Assembly: GCA_023512835.1 (NCBI GenBank) | Contig: CM042085.1 | Location: forward strand, 5,866,062-5,930,061 | Direction: 5' to 3' | Source of the DNA: Taxillus chinensis | Lineage: Eukaryota; Streptophyta; Magnoliopsida; Santalales; Loranthaceae | Length of the DNA stretch: 64,000 nt | In this document: positions 47,239 to 59,769 of the stretch, piece after piece | Position numbering within the stretch: position 1 is the first letter of the stretch | How the letters are laid out: each line of letters starts with the position of its first letter | Made by a program: the position numbers and the translations under genes | Notes under the pieces: generated by a model | Databases searched by the model: none | What the model saw: the letters and a program-made list of their open reading frames with translations, nothing else | What the model was told of the DNA's origin: nothing

Positions 47239-50200
47239 TTAGATGTAATTTAATGTTGGATTGATAGGATTAATAATTCAAAGACAATATATCTTCTTAT
47301 TTTGTTTTTTCTTGCATTTAGAAAGCTTTTCATGACTACTTGATTTATCCCTCAAAAATCCTATAGCTAACTAATATTAATATTTTATAATTGATTTTGT
47401 TTGAAAGCTTTATGGAATTAGATACATGTAATTTGGGTTTCTGGATTTTAATGTTCTTTTCAATTTAGCTGAAATGCTCTTATATGTATATGATTAATTA
47501 GAGGACTAAATAAATTTTGCACACATTTTGTTTTCAGAAATAACACGGGTGACTTTTTGTTTTTCCATTTTTCGAAATTAAAATTATCATTCTTTCCCGT
47601 TATCAATTTTAAAATACCCAAACGAAATTTTAATCATTATTTGTATCCGATCTAACGGATGACGACTTTCATTAAACATTTTTAAAATGCCATTTAATCC
47701 CTACTACCCGCCCTCATTATGTTGCCAAAATAAGTTTCTATCAACACAATTTTAAATTTTAAATTTTCAAACAAAAAAATATAAAGTTCAAGTTAATTTG
47801 CTACGGTACATATATATTTGCCTGAATTTTGTATTATTTTAATTTTGACTCTTAAATTAATAGTAGTCAAGGTTAAATGAAAGGTTTTCGTGCACTTCAA
47901 TGTAGTTTCCGTGTGGTCCCATTGAAATGAAACTAATTAATATAGAGTTTATCTCATAATTGACCTTTAAAAATATTCTATACAATAGTTTTTCATTAAA
48001 ATAATTCAAAACAACCCAGATGACAATATAGAGCTTGTCTACACGGTTGGTCTAATAATTTTAAAGTTAAGAGACAAGTTGCCAGCGGGGTGAAAGTAAT
48101 GAAATTTGAGATAGAATAAGATGTGAGCTGTAATAAATAATTTAAAAATTATTAATAATAAAATCATATTTAAATTTTAAATTTAAATAGTACCAGTTAA
48201 ATTTGATTATTATTATTATAACACTCAAATGACAAAATTAATAAATATGTGTATTTTAAATGAGTAAAATTATATCAATGTTTAAATGAGTATAAAATTA
48301 AAATGATAAGTAATTATAATAAATAAAAGTATTATTTTTTTACTAAACTAATTAAATATTAGGTGAATTCCTTGGTAAATGCTTTTAGCTAGCCAGACCT
48401 ACCCTCGTTTGAGAGGAGGACAGGAGTTCTGATTCAGCTACTATTGATTTAGTAAGATTAAACACCATAAAAAAATCTCAATATATCAGCACCAAATCCA
48501 AAGTCCAAACCCGCTTATGCTTTCGCGCGTGCAGGGACATGCTAATGATGCTATGCCTTCCCTTCCCTGCTACTAATCCATCGGTAATCGGTATTAATTA
48601 AGAAATCAAATTAACACTGTTTCAATTCCAAGTTATAATAATTATTTTAAAATATTTTTTTTATTTCATACAATTGGGTACCTACTTTATTTGAAACCCT
48701 CCATTTTTTGAGATATTATTATTATTATTAACATGAATGCACCTCAAAATGTTGGTGATGGACACGGGAGGGGGGGAGGAAAGAAAACACGTGTACTGAT
48801 ATGGAAATCATTGATATTGTGCATGGCTGGACTGAAACCCAAATGACATGTCCTACTTTGGCTTCGACTTTTGCCTCCTCTCTATCGTTTTCTTTTCTGG
48901 GAAATCACTCACCTCCGCATGCATCACTATTCAAATTCAACGCGTACACCTGTAATGGATGCAGTCTCAGTCTGTCAAAGACCTGCTTTTAAAAGGCCTA
49001 CACATACATATCTCAGATCTTTCCTGGCTGCCAATTTCTCGTGCGTACCTTCCTTAAAATATTAATATATATATATATGTAGTCTTGTTCACCCATAAAT
49101 AATTTTAATATATATATATATATATTAATATATATAAAGAATTTAATCTTTTTCTTCTTCGGCTCCACACAGCACTACTACTCCTGTTGTGTCGGCGTCA
49201 CTCACACGCTGGCAATACTTCTCTCTGGTCTCTGCTTCTCTCTCTATCTCCAAACATGCCTTGCCGCACCTACCATTATTAGTTTCGGGGTCAAATAATG
49301 AGAATGTCACATACATTTATATATTTAAATAAGCATCCCTTGGGCCCGGTACTGAAAAGAAATTAATTAATTAAATCCACCTCTTGGACAGAGCAAGCAT
49401 TGAAGTCGAGCAACCAAATTCATGCCCTTTAATTTTAAATTCATGTATCCATTCATTTTAAAAAACTACTCTCTTCAAAAATAAAAATACATTAATATTA
49501 TATATAGGCGCTCTCATTGTTGGAGCTAGATTTTAAAAAGTCATTATCGCCCCCAAGGTCACTCATGTCGGGGGTGTGCTTACTAACTAAAATTAATCTA
49601 AAAACAGAGGCTGACGGTGAACTTAGGGGAGATTTTTTGAGGCTGAAAGTTGAAATTAAACACACCGGATGAATTCTATACCAACCGACTACGCACACTT
49701 CGGGACGAGGGACAGTATGTAAGTTTAGATTAAATTTCTTAGCATTGTCAGCAAAATTGATACACATTATTTGATTTATATGGATTGGTTACAACATGAC
49801 ATCATTTAATGATATGTATGGTCAGAAATTATTGGTAAGATAAAACATTAAAAACAAATTCATCAAGGAATAAACTGAAAACATAATCTACTCTGATATC
49901 ATATTAAAATTTAATGGCTATTATCTTAAAATTAATTTACTATAGAAGATGTTACCCTTTGAATATATAACAAACTATACTTAGTTGTTACTTTCTCCAA
50001 TTTAAAACTCTAACAACTTACACGAAATTTGTTTGAATATCTTTATCAACCGATTGTGTGCTTATGTTCTGTTCAATAATTACCAACTGGTGTAGCGCTC
50101 ATTCTCCATATTAGTCGGAAGTGTGCTAATTGGCTCATTACCAGTGGACATGTCTTAACCAATCATGCATGCTAGCGAGATCATTTTTTGTTAGTTCAGC

Positions 50201-51841
50201 TAGTGAAAACCTACAAACTTAATAATATTGTTCCTTGAACCTAAAATATTCTCCAAAAATTATATTTAGTATGATTGTATTAATTTTTTTAAATAAATTT
50301 ATTTTTAAAAATAAATAACCTCAGATTTATAAATAATATAAATTTATTTGAACTTATATTATTTTAAAAATAAATCTATTCTAAAAAATAATATTCCAAG
50401 ACCAAATAGGATAAATATTGCAACAAGAAATATTGACAGGTTATTATTATTATTATTATTATTAAATGGCAAGCAGCCAAAATGCATTCACATTTACAAA
50501 TAAACGATGGTTTGTAATTAAATATGGTTGGATTAATTTTTGGTCTTTTTAATATTACTATTTATTTGTCTTTTTTATTTTGTAATAAATTATGAAAATA
50601 CAACATAATCGCGTAGAATTTAAGTCCAGCACGCAAACCTACATGCCTCTGCGACATGAGAAAAAGAGGCCCTAAATGTCAAATATGGGATAACGAAATG
50701 AAAATGAAAATGAAAATGGACAGCAAAATGTCAAATGTCCCCCTGCCTGGGCCAACCCACGGCCACGCACGCGCCACAGCAACCCATCTCCTACAACCAA
50801 CTCCACGGTATCATTCTGTCAGCGTCCAATCTCCAATAGAAATGCGCCAGGTGTCACATTTGATTCCCGACCGGAACTAACTGCCCCTCCTCAACCCCGG
50901 TTAAATTTTCGGCTTTCAAATCCGGGTCGGAGCATTCACAACACAACACCTCATCATGCGCTACCGTCCGGGATTTGAACCTTCAAGCTAGTTAATGACT
51001 TGATTAAAACATATTAATTTAATAATTTATAATGTTTTTCAAGAAAAAAACTAATGATGTGAAAAAAAATATACACGGTTTTTAAACTTATTGTTTAAAA
51101 AATACAATCCATTTATGCGAATTAATGACCTAAATATAAACCGGTTAAATTTTATACTTTCATAAAATATAAACAAATAGTTTACATTTTTAAAAAAATC
51201 ATAAGTTTTTTTTTTTTTGAAAAATACTACATATAAGTTTTTTAGGTGAATTTCTTTGGCGCACACCTAAATATTTAGAGCTAATCATTTATTAAATTAT
51301 TAGCAAATGAAATATTAGCATGTGGTGTGAATGAAAAGTGCTAATTTAAAATAGTTATTGTTTTTAAATTGTCACATATACATTTTAAATATTTTTTATT
51401 TATCATTTTTGAAGTAGTTAAAAAATATGTCAAAATTAATATTTTTGTATAACATATAAAATGGTTTTAAAATTAAAAGTAACAGATTTTGATTTCTTTA
51501 AAATTAGTAAATATGTTAATATTTATCTCATTTAATCTCCTTAATAAAAAATTTGTAATTATTTTTTAACAGTGAGATTGGAAATTACGTAAAAAGCCCA
51601 AATCCTGTCGGTACCGCAAAACACAGAGTCCAAGGAGAGAGAGAGAAGCAAAAGCCAGCTGTATTTCAGTAAAGCAAAATAAAGCATCAGACATAAAGAA
51701 CAGTAACCATTGGACACCTCCTCCACCGCCACTCGCACCCGCACCCCCACAAACAACCTCAACTCAAGGTCTGTCTTCTCTCTCTCTCATCTTCGCAGAT
51801 TCTCTCCCTCTCCCTCTCCCTCTGAGATTTGCGTTCCACAG

Positions 51842-54431
51842 ATGGCAATGAAGCGTGTGACCAATATCAGTATGGAATTGTTATTGTTGTTGTTATTCAT
51901 GGCCGCCGGGATAGGGCTAGCATTGCCCGGAAAAGGGTCTTCTCCGGCGGGCTCCGCCGCCGGAGTGAACTCCAACTCGGTCCTCGTCGCCCTCCTCGAC
52001 TCGCATTACACCGAGCTGGTGGAGCTGGTGGAGAAGGCCCTCCTCCTGCACACGCTCGAGGAAGCGGTGGGCGACCACAACATCACCATCTTCGCGCCCC
52101 ACAACGAGGCCCTGGAGCGCGATCTGGACCCGGAGTTCAAGCGGTTCCTGCTGGAGCCCCGCAACCTCAGGTCCCTCCAGACCCTCCTCCTCTCCCACGT
52201 CGTCCCCCGCCGAATCGACTCCCGCTCGTGGCCCCCGGAGGAGCAGTCCGGCCACCCCGCTTCCCTCTCCGGCGACCGTGTCCGGATTCACCGGACGGGA
52301 GGTCGGCCGGGGGTGGATCTCGCGGCGGTGGTACATCCCGACGCGGTGACCCGCCCGGACGGCGTGATTCACGGGATCTCGCGTCTGCTGGTCCCCCGAT
52401 CCGTTCAGGAGGACTTCAATCGCCGCCGGAGCCTCGCCTCGATCTCCGCCGTGCACCCTGAGGGAGCCCCGTCGGTGGACACCCGGCGGAGGAAGAAGTC
52501 CTCTACTTCTCCTTCCGCCTCCGCGGTCAAAGCCACGGCGAAATCCCCTCCTCGGAACCTCCCTCCGATCTACAGCGCGATGGCGCCTTCACCGCTGCTG
52601 GCGCCGGCACCGGCCCCGGGACCGGGGGCGGGCGGGAAGCGGCGGCACATCGACGGAGAGAGGCAGGTGAAGGACTTCATCCAGACGCTCCTCCTGTACG
52701 GCGGGTACAACGAAATGGCGGACATCCTGGTCAACCTGACGTCCCTGGCGACGGAAATGGGGCGGCTGGTCTCGGAAGGGTACGTGCTGACGGTGCTGGC
52801 TCCCAACGACGAGGCCATGGGCCGACTGACGGCGGACCAGCTGAGCGAGCCTGGGGCGCCGGAGGAGATCGTGTACTACCACCTGATCCCCGAGTACCAG
52901 ACGGAGGAGAGCATGTACAATGCGGTGCGTCGGCTCGGGAAGGTGAGGTACGACACGCTCCGCGTGCCCTTCAAGCTGGTCGCCGAGGAGGTGGACGGGA
53001 CGGTTAAGTTCGGGGAGGGCGATGATGGTGCCTACCTCTACGATCCCGACCTCTACCTTGATGGGAAGATCTCCGTGCAGGGGATCGACAGGGTGCTGTT
53101 CGCGTCGTCGGCGGAGGATAACAAGACCAAGAAGCATAATGCCCCCACCAACAAGACCGCCACTGCTCAACTCAAGGTCGCGTCCAAGCCGAGGAGAGGT
53201 ATGGTTGTTCAACTGTTCCTCCTGGTTTCTGGTTTGCTCCCTATATGTATGATTGTTATGTTTTTGCGTCCGTATTCCGGCGAGTGTTTTTGGTGTTGGT
53301 GAGTGAGTTAGAGCTGGATGAACGCGGGCGAGTTCTTGACTCTTTTTTTTTTTTTTTTTTTGTTTCTAGGATAGTTGTTGCATGTGACCTTCTTTACCTT
53401 CAGCCACAATTAAAAAACCACGGGTTGTTGCATGTGACCTTCCTTACCATCAGTCACAATTTAAAACCAGTTGTTGCATGTGACCCTTTTGAATACATTA
53501 CAACCCATATTCCAGACTCCAGATCCATACATAGTTGAAAAATTGTTTTTTTTTTAAGTGTGTGTGTGTGGGATTACATTTTTCTACGTCTGCTTCCCAT
53601 CATACCCTTCTGTTTTTCAGTCGGTCACTTTCCTAACATTTGTCATGAAATTGCGTGGTTGAGTTGTAATCCTCCCAAACAAATGTAGTTCAGGACTCAT
53701 GAACACAAAAAGACAACGTTGTTATCACACCCAGCTGGATTCTACACTGTCACATGTCAGTGGTTAGGCTGGCGGTCCCACGAGTTAGTTGTGATTTCTT
53801 CCTTGGACGATAGATTTATCATTTTATTTGCCAGAGTTCCTAGGATAAGCCACTTAAAAATTAGATTACTTCGCAGCACAACCGGCAACCGTGTGATTAT
53901 GTTATGCGACGTGTGGTTGTGCTGGGGACAATAATGGACGATGGTTCATCATCCAATTATGTTATTTTAGCACGTGCTATTTATTTGCCACAGCGTTAGC
54001 GCTAAATGATTAATTTATAAATTGTCTAAGTCTTTTTTGAAAGGAAGATTAAAACAATTATCCACGGCCTGATGAACTTGTTGATATCTCTGCTCACTTA
54101 AATTGTTTGTAGCTCTAATTAAGTGCCATTTTCCATTTTATGGAATTCTCAATACAACAAAAATGCTTCTAGTGGTTTTTTTTTTTTGTCTTGTCTTGTG
54201 ATGCTTCGACCTGTCTGTGCATACCATTAGCTCAGTGACTATGTTGTGTGCCATTTTATAGATTCCCCCTCTCTCTGCCCCCTACTCTCTCCTTCGGAAT
54301 TATTGTTGGCATTTGTTGCTCTACATGTGTTTATCTGTGTTCAACATTGCAACTAATCAGAATATGTGATTACAGGGAAGTTGCTGGAAACAACATGTCG
54401 AATGCTTGGGTCCTTTGGCTTTTGCTCATGA
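51842..54431 (+). CDS. FLA17: Fasciclin-like arabinogalactan protein (FLA15-18 type), two exons
   Basis: This is a secreted cell-wall/apoplast glycoprotein. Exon 1 is 51842-53198 and exon 2 is 54376-54431, joined G|GG in phase to give 470 residues. A signal peptide occupies about residues 1-27 (MELLLLLLFMAAGIGLAL). FAS1 domain 1 spans about 43-185 with H1-like NITIFAPHNEAL and H2-like GVIHGISRLLVP. A short AGP-type Pro/Ala region lies at about 247-263 (PLLAPAPAPGPG). FAS1 domain 2 spans about 276-422 (YVLTVLAPNDEAM, YHLIPEYQTEESMYNAV, KISVQGIDRVLF). N-glycosylation sequons are present (NIT, NLT, NKT). The C-terminus PRRGKLLETTCRMLGSFG matches the FLA15-18 subgroup, which has two FAS1 domains and no clear GPI signal. 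Reading past 53,198 gives a false hydrophobic tail from the intron. ATG 51,842 directly precedes the signal peptide; a frame open to 51,710 has no such start. Which of FLA15-18 it matches is uncertain. Confidence 0.92.
53374..53487. repeat. 46-50-bp tandem repeat in the FLA intron
   Basis: GTTGTTGCATGTGACC begins three copies at 53,374, 53,424 and 53,470. The first two continue TTC-TTACC-TCAG-CACAATT, and the third is truncated. The array lies 175 bp inside the intron. Confidence 0.85.
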
Positions 54432-57400
54432 AAGTACATGATTCATGTAAAGAAAAAGTAAGGTTTTACTCTCTTTCACTCTATAATACCCAATAATTTC
54501 TGCTTGTGTGATAGTGAAGAAACTTGTTGTGGTGTGATCTCATGAACTTGGTGAAAGGCCAATTTTGCATGCTATTGTTCCTCCCTTTTCTAACGACTCT
54601 GGGTATTGGAGGGGACAATTTTAACTTAGTGATATATTATTTTGTTGATGTGTGTGCCTCTTTGGGTGATTATTTGGGTCTCCTCTAGTGGACCAAATTT
54701 CAACACTGACAAATGCTTTATTGACAAGGCCATGTTTTATTGATGCAGATGAACGAGAAGTCGCAAAGCATATAAATTCTGTTAATCAAACAAGACAGCT
54801 GAACTCAGATTTGAGCTGGAACTTTGGGTGTGGATTTTGATCTCATGTCACTTGATTTCTTCTTTTTGCTTTGATTTCTGGTTGGTCCCGGGTAGCTAGA
54901 AAAAGTCTTAGGGCGTGGGAATATTGGAGACTTGGGAGGGGGTTTCCTACGCAGATTGGGTCTCAATTTTTTTCCATGATTCTCTCTCCACAGGGATAAA
55001 GCTGATGAATCTGCTGCTAGCTAGCTATATAGGGGTGCCCAATATACTGGTAAAGTGGCAATTAAATTTAAGTACATAAAATTTGTGTTTTTATTTGTTC
55101 ATTTCTTATGGCCATGGCGATCCCGTATGAAATGTATTCGTTGAAACACGTGGGAAGGGAGGGAGGGTGGGTGGGGCATGTAAATGTCCATTTTTCAATA
55201 AAGTGGTGCTGATGAGACAAGCATTGTGGAAAAACTATAAATAATATTCTTTGTTGTGATTACAATAATGAAAGAAGCCTTTTTCGTTTTTTATATTTAT
55301 GCCTTTTAACATGCAGCTTTTCTGTATTGTCTTTCGCCGATTCTTTGCCCTTGTGATTAAGCAACGATTTGGAGGAGTATTGTTGTTAAAAAGGAGCTAG
55401 CAACCGGTAGCATTTTTATTAATACCTTACCTGAGTTGATGGGTTGCTTGTACTCAAGTAACTAACTGGATGTTGCCTTATCATGGTTCTGGTGTTGCAA
55501 CTGGATGTGTAATGTTAGTTAATTCTCAAAACTTAAGTGGAGGTTTGTCTCGTGGAATTGCTTCGTCTACTAAGTGGGTAAAATGTGGGGGGTTGTATAT
55601 TATTCATAGTAGGGGCAAAATGATTGTTTTAGTAGATGTATCGTCTCGCTTTGGTCCTGTGAGTGTGCCTGGCGAGGCTCGCCAGAAGGCAGAGGAGTGG
55701 GTCGTTCTCTTGCTTGACGGGCCTGTAACGCTGTGTTTGTGGTTGGTCTTTTCCATCGGCACGTCTTCTCGTGGACTCTTTCAGATACACCTTACTACCA
55801 CACGGCTGCTCTGTTGAGAGTCGAGACCCCTGAGTAAATAAAACATTCCAAGACACGAATTTAAGAGCCATTGAACAACCAAAAAGGTCCCGTCTTCCTG
55901 CGCCATAACATTTGTGCCACACACTCCCTCCCTGACGATCTATAGTTACACCAACAATGCACCTTCTTCAACTCTCGCGCTCCTACCCTGTTTCCCTCAT
56001 TCTCTTAGCGGTCGGTCGAGTAGGGGGTAGGCACCCTTGATTTCTCAATATCCTCAATATATATATATACCGCCAAAGAAGGAACTGTGGCAGTCAGAGA
56101 AGGACTAAGAGAAGTCGACCCTTCTTCCCTCCCTGCAATCTCCTCCATCACGCCCATCAGCGACACGTGCCCCTGTCGTCCCCACCATCTTTTCCCCAGA
56201 TCTATGTACTGATTGCGTATGGATCCGGTGAACTACCGGAGTTGCGCAGCTTGCGCTTGACGGTGCTCATCATAGCCCCGTGCGTCCATATCCAATGCTG
56301 TTGTAATCATGCTATTTATAAACTTCCTGGAAAGTTGAAACATTGTAATTTATAAAAAAAAAAAAAATCCTTCTACTCAGCAGTGGGATCAGGAGAAAAA
56401 TACAGTATCAATTTTTTAAAATAGAATTTAGAAATAAAGTGAGATAAAACTTTTTACATTTAAAGAATTGTTATTTCTGTAAATAATTTTTTAATATATA
56501 TTTTTTAATTAATAAAAAATAAAATAATTTAAAAGAATAAAAATAACAAATAATAAATAAATTATATAAAATGATATAATATTCATAGTGATAGAAAATA
56601 TAAATCTGAATACTCGATAAGCCATTTATGTTGGGCCAAGAAGAAAATCGTCATTAAAAATGGAATAAATCGATTTTTATCTCGACGGGTTAACTAATTC
56701 GTTGATCCGATAAAAAATTAAATAAATCTATTAAATAAATGATATAATCCATCGATGAAAGTTCATTAGTTGTGGGCTTCTTATGTTCAATTCAAATATG
56801 TTTTTAATGGTAATAATTTATTTGATTTGATTTAATAAAATTACGTATTAAATTATCTTATTATGTAATTTTAGTTTGTATTGCTATTATAAATTTAAAA
56901 TGAAAAATTAACGATGAATTAAATAGAAAAATTATCAACTAAAACCAAATAAACTGATTTAGACGGATTAAACAATCGAAAATTAAAAATTCAATTTAAA
57001 AACTAGTGTAACCACTCAAACGTACACCCCTAATTAGAAGTTTCAATATTTCTCCATAAGTGGAACCGATAGATTCCGACGAATAGTATCCATTTCAAAA
57101 TCTTCCTAGTTAGGATAGAATCACGAATAAATTATATAAAATAATAATATTCTCTAATAATTTTTAAATATATTTACTGATATATGTATATTTTAATTAA
57201 TTATTAAAAAATAAATAATTTAAAGAATAAAATTAATAAATAACAAATAAATTATATAAAATAATATAATATTCAAAATCTTCCTAGTTAGGATAGAATC
57301 ACGAATAGTATCCATTTCAAAATCTTCCTAGTTAGGATATATATATGGCTTTCTCTAATTTTCCTTTATGACATTCCGGATACTATAGCGTTTACTTAGT

Positions 57401-58771
57401 GGACTGTAGAACCATGTACCTGAAGGTGAACAGATGAGGAGAATGGGTTACTAACTCAGAAAGGCCTCACTGGCTGCAGTTCTAGAAATATACACTGATG
57501 ACATGTTCATGTTGTGGATTAAAGTCATCATTGGAAATTAAGAGATGTTTGTAGGGAGAGTGACTCAATAGGCATATGCTGGAGTGATTGATTTTCATCA
57601 GGCAGGGCTTTCCATTTAATGACTTTACCGTATCCTAGGCAGTTGGGGTGTAAGCTTTTGAACCAAACTAGCCACGACAGTAAATCATACTGGATAGTAA
57701 CGCATCTTGGCCCTGGAAAACATATATAGCAATCAAATTATGAAAGCTTGCAAGATACGTCGGAAACTAATCAACTAAACAGAGTGAATTCATTAGACAG
57801 AACATCTAACCTGGCCCAGATCAGTGAAAACCCAAATTATTTATGGTGAAAATATGGGTTAAGAACACCCGCACGTGTCTCAGTCGAAATCTGGAGTAAA
57901 CATTAAACCCAAAGAACGCACACATTTCTTAAAGTTAAACCCTACCTTTGCCTTTGCCAGAAGTAAAAACTACGCGAATAGGATGATTCGGAACTGAACT
58001 AATTGGGAAGCAAACGTAGCATGAAATAAAATCAGTAGGCTCCAAAAACACAATCCAAGTGATCATGCATGCCTTTTAGACTTCTTCTCAGCCAGCGTGG
58101 CACTTGCGCCATTCAATTCTATTCTGACGTGGCCCTATCATTCAGTGCCGATCATTTTTGTGTGCTTTGGGATGCCATGTGTGTAATGAACTGGAGCCAG
58201 AAATTTCAATTCAATGCATTATGGGCTTAGGAGAGAAGAAGGGTCGAGCCGTTTGGCAAGAGCGGAAAAAAAAAACGCAATCCAGGTGATGATGAGGACT
58301 GGATTACAAATAAAACTTGGGAGATAAAAGGGACAATGAAGGTACGTTTCACCTGTAATCCAACGCGGACTTGCATACAACAAAGAAGATGATGATAATG
58401 ACTTCATTCAACAAAGACATGTTGTCGCAGTTTGGGATATAGGAGTGAAAACTGCAAAACGGTATCACAACACAACAAGGTCTCCCTTATTGACCGACGG
58501 GGCATGCGGAATGGAAAATTATAAAAATAACGTAGTTAAAAAATAAAAATTAAAAAAACAAAGATGAATTTGTCTCCAAATCGAGATTAGAGAAGTTTCT
58601 AGTGTCAGCAGCTAATTTTTAATTTTCACTTTAATTTCTTTCTTTTATTTTCTCTTTCTCTATTCCTACTCTGTCCGCTATAGCTATTATTATAGCACTT
58701 TACTTTTAAAAAAATATTATTCTAATTACACATTAATTTTTCTCCCTCCTTTTCTCACATTAATTGTTAGC
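54432..58771. other. FLA 3' flank and intergenic DNA, no gene recognised
   Basis: The stretch 54,432-55,300 is the FLA 3' region. 55,470-56,340 is GC-richer with open frames on both strands (for example 55,470-55,817 +) that I cannot assign. 56,390-57,000 is AT-rich and ends ACACCCCTA at about 57,031, like the right end of a hAT-type element. 57,085-57,342 has a repeated motif (listed). 57,350-58,450 shows nothing clear. Confidence 0.5.
57089..57342. repeat. Dispersed repeat, three copies
   Basis: TTCAAAATCTTCCTAGTTAG occurs three times, at about 57,094, 57,272 and 57,317. The first two copies continue GATAGAATCACGAATA. The first and third are preceded by TAGTATCCATT. It looks like a local duplication with an AT-rich insertion between copies one and two. 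Confidence 0.85.
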
Positions 58772-58936
58772 AGCGGGTATGGCAACATGCTGAGGAAGTA
58801 CGGGCTGTCGGCGGGGCATGAGGGAGGATCTCTTCTGGGCGATCCAAGGCGATGGCAGCGCGAGCTTTGGGGTGGTCCTGTCGTACAAGGTCAACCTTGT
58901 ACCCATGCCAGAGACCATCACAGGCAACCTTCCTCA
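58772..58936 (+). pseudogene. Berberine-bridge-enzyme-like (FAD-linked oxidoreductase) fragment
   Basis: Two adjacent pieces in different frames match the FAD-binding domain of BBE-like oxidases. SGYGNMLRKYGLSA (58,772-58,813) equals the G-G-x-G-x-M-x-R-K-Y-G-L-A-A motif. EDLFWAIQGDGSASFGVVLS followed by YKVNLVPMPETI (58,824-58,930) equals the E-D-L-F-W-A-I-R-G-G-G region. In intact proteins about 25 residues separate them, and here they are fused with a frame change, so an internal deletion occurred. Nothing of the rest of the roughly 530-residue enzyme is present. The fragment is GC-rich in AT-rich surroundings. Confidence 0.8.
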
Positions 58937-59769
58937 AAAAGAAAATCCAACTACTTCCGGATACCCATGGTCAAAGTTCATCATTTGCTTTGTTTTTCAC
59001 CAGCTCCCACATTTTCAAGCATATCTTGAATTATTAGGAGTTGGCAAGTAATTCATGTTAATCAGGAGTTGGCAACTTGATATATTTACTAAAGTCAGAC
59101 ATCTATTATACGCCCTCAGTTTTTTTAAGTTACAACAAAATTTAAAATGGCCAATGATGTCGGAATTGATTTGAATTGTCAATTTTTAATTGATCTAAAT
59201 CACAAATGTGGTGATCATAACTCAAATTTTAAAGTCTACAGTAAAGATTTACTATATCAGATCATGTTATGTTCTTGTTAAGCTTTTACTTAAATGATTA
59301 GGCTGTCCGACTAGTGCATTCAGCCCACGGAGAGGGGGGAAAAGTGATAAGGCAGACAGATTGATACACGAAGACGCACAGTTCTGTTATGCTTCAACAA
59401 AGTGACTGCAACAGGTAGGTCAAACAGTAGACACATCGGAGGACCCTTGTAAGGTGCCAACACAAAAAACAAAACAAAAACAAAAACAAAAAATCAAGCA
59501 AATTTAAACTAAATTGAAGCAAGAAAATGAAAAAAAGCGTCATCTTACCGTTTCAGGGCATGCGCCTTAGCACACTGAAAGTCCAACCCCTGGATTCACC
59601 AGCGGTTCCCAAACCTATAAAGTTCATGTTCTAGGCCCCTAAAAATACCACCATCGTAACCCCTAACACAAAATGTAAAGGGCGAAAACACCATTACCAA
59701 CACTATCCATCCATACACAGCGCCAAAACTGTCTTAAAACATCTACACTTCGCAGTTATCTTCAAATGC
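58937..59769. other. Intergenic DNA and presumed RFC1 3' UTR
   Basis: AT-rich sequence without a gene. The part next to 59,770 (about 59,560-59,769) would hold the - strand RFC1 3' UTR. The poly(A) site is not placed. Confidence 0.5.

Larger units (their letters stand above)
46196..51841. other. Intergenic DNA between SMU1 and FLA
   Basis: Mostly AT-rich. It includes the G/T homopolymer tract (46,896-47,088), CT and TA microsatellites (about 47,163-47,235) and a GC-richer, CT-rich zone at 48,760-49,290 with a G-box (CACGTG, about 48,789). A further GC-richer zone lies at 50,640-51,000 before the FLA promoter. No gene is recognised. The last 200 bases before 51,842 form the FLA leader, which is CT-rich. 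Confidence 0.55.

Noticed and set aside
46713..47264. Long open frames coding poly-Pro/Lys or poly-Gly/Phe
   Set aside because: They only reflect the G/T homopolymer tract and have no protein character.
50940..51030. GGTTCAAATCC B-box-like motif on the - strand
   Set aside because: A perfect B box but no convincing A box at the right distance, so not called as a tRNA or SINE.
51829..53252. Long open frames overlapping FLA exon 1 on both strands
   Set aside because: Shadow frames caused by high GC at third codon positions. They show no family motif.
53199..53302. Hydrophobic C-terminal tail of the FLA open frame as a membrane anchor
   Set aside because: It is intron sequence. A conserved last exon is found at 54,376-54,431.
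55470..55922. Open frames on both strands in a GC-richer segment
   Set aside because: No recognisable motif or splice structure, so I cannot support a gene.
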